Shown here: piece by piece, positions 31,082 to 35,205 of the stretch | How the letters are laid out: each line of letters begins with the position of its first letter | How positions within the stretch are numbered: the first letter of the stretch is position 1 | Source: a bacterium | GTDB lineage: Bacteria; Joyebacterota; Joyebacteria; Joyebacterales; Joyebacteraceae | Reading direction: 5' to 3' | Length of the DNA stretch: 35,205 nt | Assembly (NCBI GenBank): GCA_025774935.1 | Contig: JALGZK010000021.1 | Span: forward strand, 1-35,205 | Made by a program: the position numbers and the translations under genes | The notes under the pieces: generated by a model | Database searches by the model: none | Seen by the model: the letters and a program-made list of their open reading frames with translations, nothing else | Told to the model about the DNA's origin: nothing

Positions 31082-32475
31082 TCCTCCTCCGCAACGTCTT
31101 CCAGCTTGCCACCATGAACGACGCCGGCGACGTCCTGACCGGCGTCGACGTCCTCGTCGACGGAGCGAAGGTGGCGAGGATCGAGGACTCGATCGACCCG
31201 CCGGAAGGCGCCCGCGTGATCGATTGCTCGTCGATGCTCGTCCTCCCGGGATTCGTCAACCTGCACCACCACTTCTACCAGACGCTCCAGCGGAACGTCC
31301 CCCAGGCACAGAACCAGAAGCTGTTCGACTGGCTCACTACGCTCTACGAGGTCTGGGCGACGCTCGACGCCGAGGCGATCCGGGCGAGCACGCGGCTGGC
31401 GTGCGCGGAGCTCCTCCTCACCGGGTGCACGATGGCGAGCGACCAGATGTACGTCTTCCCGGAGGGGGTCGACGAGGACCTGATCGGGATCGAGGTCGAG
31501 GCAGCGCGGGAGATGGGGATCAGGTTCCACCCGACGCGGGGGAGCATGTCGCGCGGGAAGTCCGATGGCGGGCTCCCGCCGGACGCAGTCGTTCAGAAGG
31601 AGGAGGAGGTCCTCAAGGACTCCGAGAGGCTCGTGGAGCACTTCCACGATCCCGAGCCGTTCGCCATGACCCGAATGGCGCTCGCGCCGTGCTCGCCGTT
31701 CTCGGTCACGGACAGGCTCATGACCGAGACCGCCGCGCTCGCGCGCGAGAAGGGCGTGCTCCTTCACACGCACCTCGCCGAGACCCCCGACGAGACCGAC
31801 TACTGCCTCGAGCGATACGGGCTCCGCCCGCTCGCTCTCATGGAGAAGCACGGCTGGGTGGGGCGTGACGTCTGGTTCGCGCACGGCATCCACTTCGAAC
31901 CAGGGGAGCTCGAGCTCCTAGCCGGGACCGGGACGGGAATCGCGCACTGCCCGACCTCGAACATGCGTCTCTCGTCCGGGGTGGCTCCGGTGCCCGCGAT
32001 GCTCGCCGGTGGCGTCCGCGTGGGGCTCGCCGTCGACGGAAGCGCGAGCAACGACACGTCGGACATGCTCGGCGAGCTCCGGAACTGCCTCCTGGTCCAG
32101 CTCCTCGCTGGCGGTCCCGAAGCGATGACCGCCGAGGCGGTCGTGCGCCTGGCCACGCGCGGCGGCGCCGCGATCCTCGGGCGTGACGAGTGCGGCTCGG
32201 TCGAGGTGGGGAAGGCGGCCGACCTGGTGGCAATCGACATGCGACGCCTCGGCTACGCGGGAGCGCTCTCCGACCCGCTCGCGGCGATCGTCTACGCCGG
32301 CTTCGACCACACCGTGGACTACACGATCGTGCACGGCCGTGTCGTCGTCGACGGTGGGAAGCTCGCCACGGCCGACGCCGACGAGATCGTCGCGAAGGCC
32401 AACGAGGCCTCCTTCAGAATGCTGAAGGCCGCCGGGATCTCCTCCCGACGGCCTCCGTGGTTGTCGCACACCTGA
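31078..32475 (+). CDS. 8-oxoguanine deaminase-like amidohydrolase
   Basis: A 465-residue metal-dependent hydrolase of the TRZ/ATZ amidohydrolase family. The metal ligands are visible in NLHHHFYQTL, HTHLAETPDE, FAHGIHF and DGSASND. Subfamily marks match 8-oxoguanine deaminases: LFDWLTTLYEVW, LLTGCTMASDQMYVFPEG, HPTRGSMSRGKSDGGLPPD, and CSPFSV. That enzyme converts 8-oxoguanine to urate. The related SsnA protein, which accompanies selenium-dependent molybdenum hydroxylases, was considered; it lacks this FPEG/RGSMS pattern as I recall it. Translational coupling (ATGA) to the molybdenum hydroxylase supports joint action on purines. Confidence 0.88.
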   Translation: MILLRNVFQLATMNDAGDVLTGVDVLVDGAKVARIEDSIDPPEGARVIDCSSMLVLPGFVNLHHHFYQTLQRNVPQAQNQKLFDWLTTLYEVWATLDAEAIRASTRLACAELLLTGCTMASDQMYVFPEGVDEDLIGIEVEAAREMGIRFHPTRGSMSRGKSDGGLPPDAVVQKEEEVLKDSERLVEHFHDPEPFAMTRMALAPCSPFSVTDRLMTETAALAREKGVLLHTHLAETPDETDYCLERYGLRPLALMEKHGWVGRDVWFAHGIHFEPGELELLAGTGTGIAHCPTSNMRLSSGVAPVPAMLAGGVRVGLAVDGSASNDTSDMLGELRNCLLVQLLAGGPEAMTAEAVVRLATRGGAAILGRDECGSVEVGKAADLVAIDMRRLGYAGALSDPLAAIVYAGFDHTVDYTIVHGRVVVDGGKLATADADEIVAKANEASFRMLKAAGISSRRPPWLSHT

Positions 32476-32484
32476 TCGCGTCGC

Positions 32485-32507
32485 GCGGCCGGACGCGTGC
32501 CGGCCGC
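32485..32507. terminator. Hairpin in the 49-nt convergent gap
   Basis: A perfect 8-bp stem, GCGGCCGG (32485-32492) with CCGGCCGC (32500-32507), has a 7-nt loop and lies between the deaminase stop and the stop of the leftward Asp-box protein. It probably serves both directions; neither side has a U-tract. Confidence 0.5.
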
Positions 32508-32524
32508 ACCGCGCGTCCTCTCGG

Positions 32525-35158
32525 CTACTTCACGAGGTTCATCTTCGCGACCGAGACGCGTCCCCCCGCGTTCATGCGGAGGAAATAGGTCCCGCTCGCG
32601 GCGGATCGCCCGCCCGACGTTGCTCCGTCCCACACCGTCTCGTGACGGCCCGCGTCCCGGCGGCCGCGCTCGAGAGTCCTGACACGCCGCCCCGCCAGGT
32701 CGTAGACCGCGAGGTCGACCTCCGCGGCCTCCGTGAGCGCGTAGCTCACGGTCGTCACCGGGTTGAACGGGTTGGGGTAGTTCGAGAGCTCCGAGACGAC
32801 CGACGGGATCTCGTCGTCGTCCGGGATCCCCGCCACCGCGTCGAGGTCGATCGAGAGCATCGACCGTCCGTACGTGCCAGCGACGAGCGTCCGCGTCGGC
32901 TGGTGGATCTTGATGTCGTAGACCGGGACCGCCGGGAGTCCACTCCCGAGCACGCTCCACGACTCGCCGAGGTTCGTCGTGTAGTAGCAGCCGAAGTCGG
33001 ACCCGACGTAGAGCGTCGTCGGCATCTCGGGATCGACGACGATCACGTTGCACGGGCCGTCCGGGAGGTTCCCGGAGATGTCGTCCCACGTGGCGCCCCC
33101 GTCGTCGGTGCGGTAGACGTGCGAGATGTCCTCGTTCCAGCGCAGGCCCGAGAGCGTGACGTAGGCGATCATGGGGTCGGTCGGGTCGACCGCCACCCTC
33201 GTGACCCACCTGTTCGGGAGGCCCGCGGAGACGTTGACCCAGTCGCCGCCGAACGCCTGCCTCCTCCACACGTTCGAGTCGTCGGTTCCGGCGTAGACGA
33301 TAGCCGGGCTCGACGGCGCGACCGCCATCGTGGTGATGGTCCCGAAGTTCGCTCCCTGGTCCCCGTTCGTGAGGTCGGGGCTGACCGCCGTCCACGTGTC
33401 CGTCGCGTCGGTCGTCTTCCAGACGCGGTACGTGCCGTAGTAGAGCGTCTCGTTGTCGGTGGGGTCCATTACGATCGGAGTGTTCCAGTTCCTGCGGTCG
33501 TTGTCGTCGACGCCGTCGAGCGCCCAGTTCCATTCGAGGGCGAAGTTCTCCGACTTGTACATGTTGCCCCACTGGTACTCGCAGTAGATCACGTCGGAGT
33601 TGGTCGGGTCGACGAGAACGTAGAACCCGTCGCCACCGAAGATCCGCTCGTAGCCGTCCGGGTCGCCGAAGACGGTCCTGAGCGTCCCGTTGTCCTGCGT
33701 GCCGCCGTAGGTGCGTTCGGGATGCAGGTAGTCGATCTCGATCGCGTAGAACTCGTTCGTGTGCTGGTCGTAGAGCTTCGTCCAGCTGTCGCCCGAGTTG
33801 TCCGAGACGTAGATGCCGCCGTCGTTCCCTTCCCAGATGCGCGACGGGTTCGAGGGGTCGAACGCCATCGCGTGGTGGTCGACGTGGTTCTCGTCGGCGA
33901 CCTCCATCCAGAAGCCCCCGCCCATCTCCGTGCGGTACATCGGGACCCCGAGGGCGAACACGCGGGTGTGGTCGCTGGGGTCGACGCGGATCTGTCCGAA
34001 GTACCACCCGAACGAGCTGAACAGGTTCGAGACCGTGCCGGTGTTGACCACCGACCAGCTGTCGCCGTGGTTCGTCGACTTGTAGATACCGTAGAAGTAG
34101 CCGGGGTCGTCTGCGTAGATCGAGTAGATGATGTTCGGGCTTGACTCCGCCACGGAGAGCCCGATCCTCCCGAGGCCCCAGGGGAGGCCGTCGATGAGCT
34201 CCTCCCAGGAGTCTCCACCGTCCACCGAGCGCCAGATGCCGCTCGTGGGTCCGCCGGACGTTCTGTAGTTGCGCCGGCGCATGCGCTCCCACATCGCCGC
34301 GTAGACCGTGTCCGGGTGGTCGGGGTTGACCGCGACGTCGATCGCGGCCGTCGAGTCCGTGAGCGCGAGCACCTTCTCCCACGACGCCCCGGCATCCAGG
34401 GAGCGGTAGATCCCGCGGTTCGAGTCCGCGTCGAAGATGGCGCCGGTCGCGGCGACCCAGATGCGGTCGGCGTTCTTCGGGTCGACCACGACGCGCGCGA
34501 TGTACCGGGTCTCCTCGAGGCCGATATACTGCCAAGTCGCCCCCGCGTCCTCGGACTTGTACATGCCCTTCCCGAACCAGCTGAAGCTCGATGCGGTCGC
34601 CTCGCCCGTGCCTACGTAGATGACGTCGGGGTCGTCGGGACAGAGCGCGATCGCACCGATCGTGAGGACCGGCTGATCGTCGAAGATCGGTTCCCAGGTG
34701 ACGCCGCCGTCGACCGTCTTGTGGACGCCTCCGTTCCCCATGGCGGCATAGACGATGTCCGGGTTGGTCGGGTGGACGACGAGATCGGCCACGCGCGCCC
34801 CGATGTTCGTCGGACCGCGCTCGACCCACTGGACGTTCCGGCCGCGACTTGCCGAGAGCCGCATCGCGGTCGCGTCCTCGAGCGCCTCGTCGAGCTGCTC
34901 GACGTTGATCCTGTCGTAAGGGTACGCGCGCTGCACGAAGGCCCAGTCGTTCGGGAACGCGCCGGGTTCGTAGAGCTTCCCTTCGGAAGCGAGTTCGGCC
35001 TTCATGTCCGCCTTGAGCCGTGCGGCGCGGGCGTCGATCTCCGCTAGAGTTACGGGGCCGTCCGCGACGGAGTCTGCCGGGCCTGCGAACTGAACTGTCC
35101 AGAGCACGGCCAGAGCGAGAACCGCGATGAGCCCGGAGAGGGCCAGTCGGCGAGTCAT
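32525..35158 (-). CDS. Secreted Asp-box (BNR/sortilin-like) beta-propeller protein with C-terminal sorting domain
   Basis: An 877-residue extracellular protein. A signal peptide (to about residue 25) is followed by a helical stretch, then about ten Asp-box repeats of the form S/T-x-D/N-x-G-x-S/T-W, for example KTVDGGVTWE, KSEDAGATW, RSLDAGASW, RSVDGGDSW, VSDNSGDSW, RTDDGGATW and TTNLGESW. They build one or two VPS10/sortilin- or exosialidase-like propellers (about residues 110-770). The protein ends in a FlgD-like sorting domain starting NYPNPFNPVTT. AAGGAAGGA precedes the ATG. Many such proteins in FCB-group bacteria are surface adhesins or carbohydrate-binding proteins. No sialidase active-site arginine triad can be assigned by eye, so enzymatic activity is not claimed. 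Confidence 0.87.
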   Translation of the reverse strand: MTRRLALSGLIAVLALAVLWTVQFAGPADSVADGPVTLAEIDARAARLKADMKAELASEGKLYEPGAFPNDWAFVQRAYPYDRINVEQLDEALEDATAMRLSASRGRNVQWVERGPTNIGARVADLVVHPTNPDIVYAAMGNGGVHKTVDGGVTWEPIFDDQPVLTIGAIALCPDDPDVIYVGTGEATASSFSWFGKGMYKSEDAGATWQYIGLEETRYIARVVVDPKNADRIWVAATGAIFDADSNRGIYRSLDAGASWEKVLALTDSTAAIDVAVNPDHPDTVYAAMWERMRRRNYRTSGGPTSGIWRSVDGGDSWEELIDGLPWGLGRIGLSVAESSPNIIYSIYADDPGYFYGIYKSTNHGDSWSVVNTGTVSNLFSSFGWYFGQIRVDPSDHTRVFALGVPMYRTEMGGGFWMEVADENHVDHHAMAFDPSNPSRIWEGNDGGIYVSDNSGDSWTKLYDQHTNEFYAIEIDYLHPERTYGGTQDNGTLRTVFGDPDGYERIFGGDGFYVLVDPTNSDVIYCEYQWGNMYKSENFALEWNWALDGVDDNDRRNWNTPIVMDPTDNETLYYGTYRVWKTTDATDTWTAVSPDLTNGDQGANFGTITTMAVAPSSPAIVYAGTDDSNVWRRQAFGGDWVNVSAGLPNRWVTRVAVDPTDPMIAYVTLSGLRWNEDISHVYRTDDGGATWDDISGNLPDGPCNVIVVDPEMPTTLYVGSDFGCYYTTNLGESWSVLGSGLPAVPVYDIKIHQPTRTLVAGTYGRSMLSIDLDAVAGIPDDDEIPSVVSELSNYPNPFNPVTTVSYALTEAAEVDLAVYDLAGRRVRTLERGRRDAGRHETVWDGATSGGRSAASGTYFLRMNAGGRVSVAKMNLVK

Positions 35159-35205
35159 ACCAGGTGTCCTTCCTTGTGGAAGACCCTGCAGGGGTCGGTT
35201 CGTAG
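35159..35205 (-). other. Leader of the Asp-box protein gene (cut by window end)
   Basis: Only 47 nt are present upstream of the start codon. They contain the ribosome binding site and an imperfect GACCC/GGGTC inverted repeat (35182-35196). The promoter must lie beyond the window. Confidence 0.4.

Noticed and set aside
31078-32475. SsnA selenium-metabolism protein
   Set aside because: SsnA is a relative in the same amidohydrolase family, but the TGCTMASDQMYVFPEG and RGSMSRGKSDGGLPPD segments match 8-oxoguanine deaminase.
32525-35158. Sialidase enzyme call for the Asp-box protein
   Set aside because: Asp-boxes are structural and shared by sortilin, photosystem-assembly and other propellers. 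I could not identify the catalytic Arg triad or Tyr/Glu pair, so only the fold is claimed.
1-35205. Genetic code with UGA read as Trp or Gly
   Set aside because: TGA is the stop of several well-defined genes whose ends fit family length and overlap the next start (flxC-like, flxB-like, FAD subunit, molybdenum hydroxylase), so it is a normal stop here.
1-35205. Mobile elements, CRISPR arrays, tRNA or rRNA genes
   Set aside because: No transposase or integrase motifs, regularly spaced repeats or tRNA/rRNA-like sequences were found. The repeats seen are coding repeats, promoter motifs or hairpins.

Overview
The window is GC-rich bacterial chromosome, compactly coded, with no sign of a mobile element, CRISPR array, tRNA or rRNA. 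Several secreted proteins end in a FlgD-like C-terminal domain starting with FPNPFNP or a close variant. Together with Omp28-like secreted proteins, a FadL-type porin and a BlaR1-TonB fusion, this points to a diderm lineage in or near the FCB superphylum (for example an Eisenbacteria- or Krumholzibacteria-like candidate phylum). That placement is inference. The metabolism is anaerobic and redox-centred, rich in Fe-S proteins.

Layout. 1-1405: the start of a leftward secreted protein, then a rightward LysR-type regulator. 1604-10557: one operon behind a near-consensus promoter, encoding a methionine-rich protein made of three 41-residue repeats, HdrC, HdrB, HdrA, then FlxD, FlxC, FlxB and FlxA (an NAD(P)H-linked electron-bifurcating heterodisulfide-reductase-like complex), and a FadL-type outer membrane protein. 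10597-13490: a six-haem secreted cytochrome with a C-terminal sorting domain. 13526-18664: three leftward secreted proteins. 18885-20983: a leftward BlaR1/BlaI-type sensor-repressor pair with its promoter and operator. 21138-26795: a rubredoxin-fused pyruvate-oxidase-like enzyme, the two soluble subunits of succinate dehydrogenase/fumarate reductase, and class II fumarase. 27327-32475: a molybdenum hydroxylase (FAD subunit plus fused FeS-Mo subunit) with an 8-oxoguanine deaminase, probably for purine degradation. 32525-35158: a large leftward secreted Asp-box (BNR/sortilin-like) repeat protein.

The main discovery is in 14805-18664. Two tandem paralogous secreted proteins each carry an in-frame UGA at codon 39. 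It lies in an identical context, GELF-x4-U-x-F-C-PSAVSG, just after the signal peptide in a thioredoxin-like (Omp28-type) domain. The UGA occupies the first position of a CxxC redox motif, giving UxxC. In both genes a small perfect hairpin follows, with its apical loop 17 nt downstream of the UGA, as expected for a bacterial SECIS element. UGA is an ordinary stop elsewhere in the window. I therefore read them as two previously undescribed selenocysteine-containing, surface-sorted Omp28/thioredoxin-like proteins. Each reading frame would otherwise look like an N-terminally truncated protein with no signal peptide.

The cytoplasmic Hdr-Flx complex, the pyruvate/fumarate module and the purine hydroxylase supply or use low-potential electrons. 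The haem cytochrome and the two selenoproteins would act outside the inner membrane. A direct electron path between these sets is not shown by the sequence.
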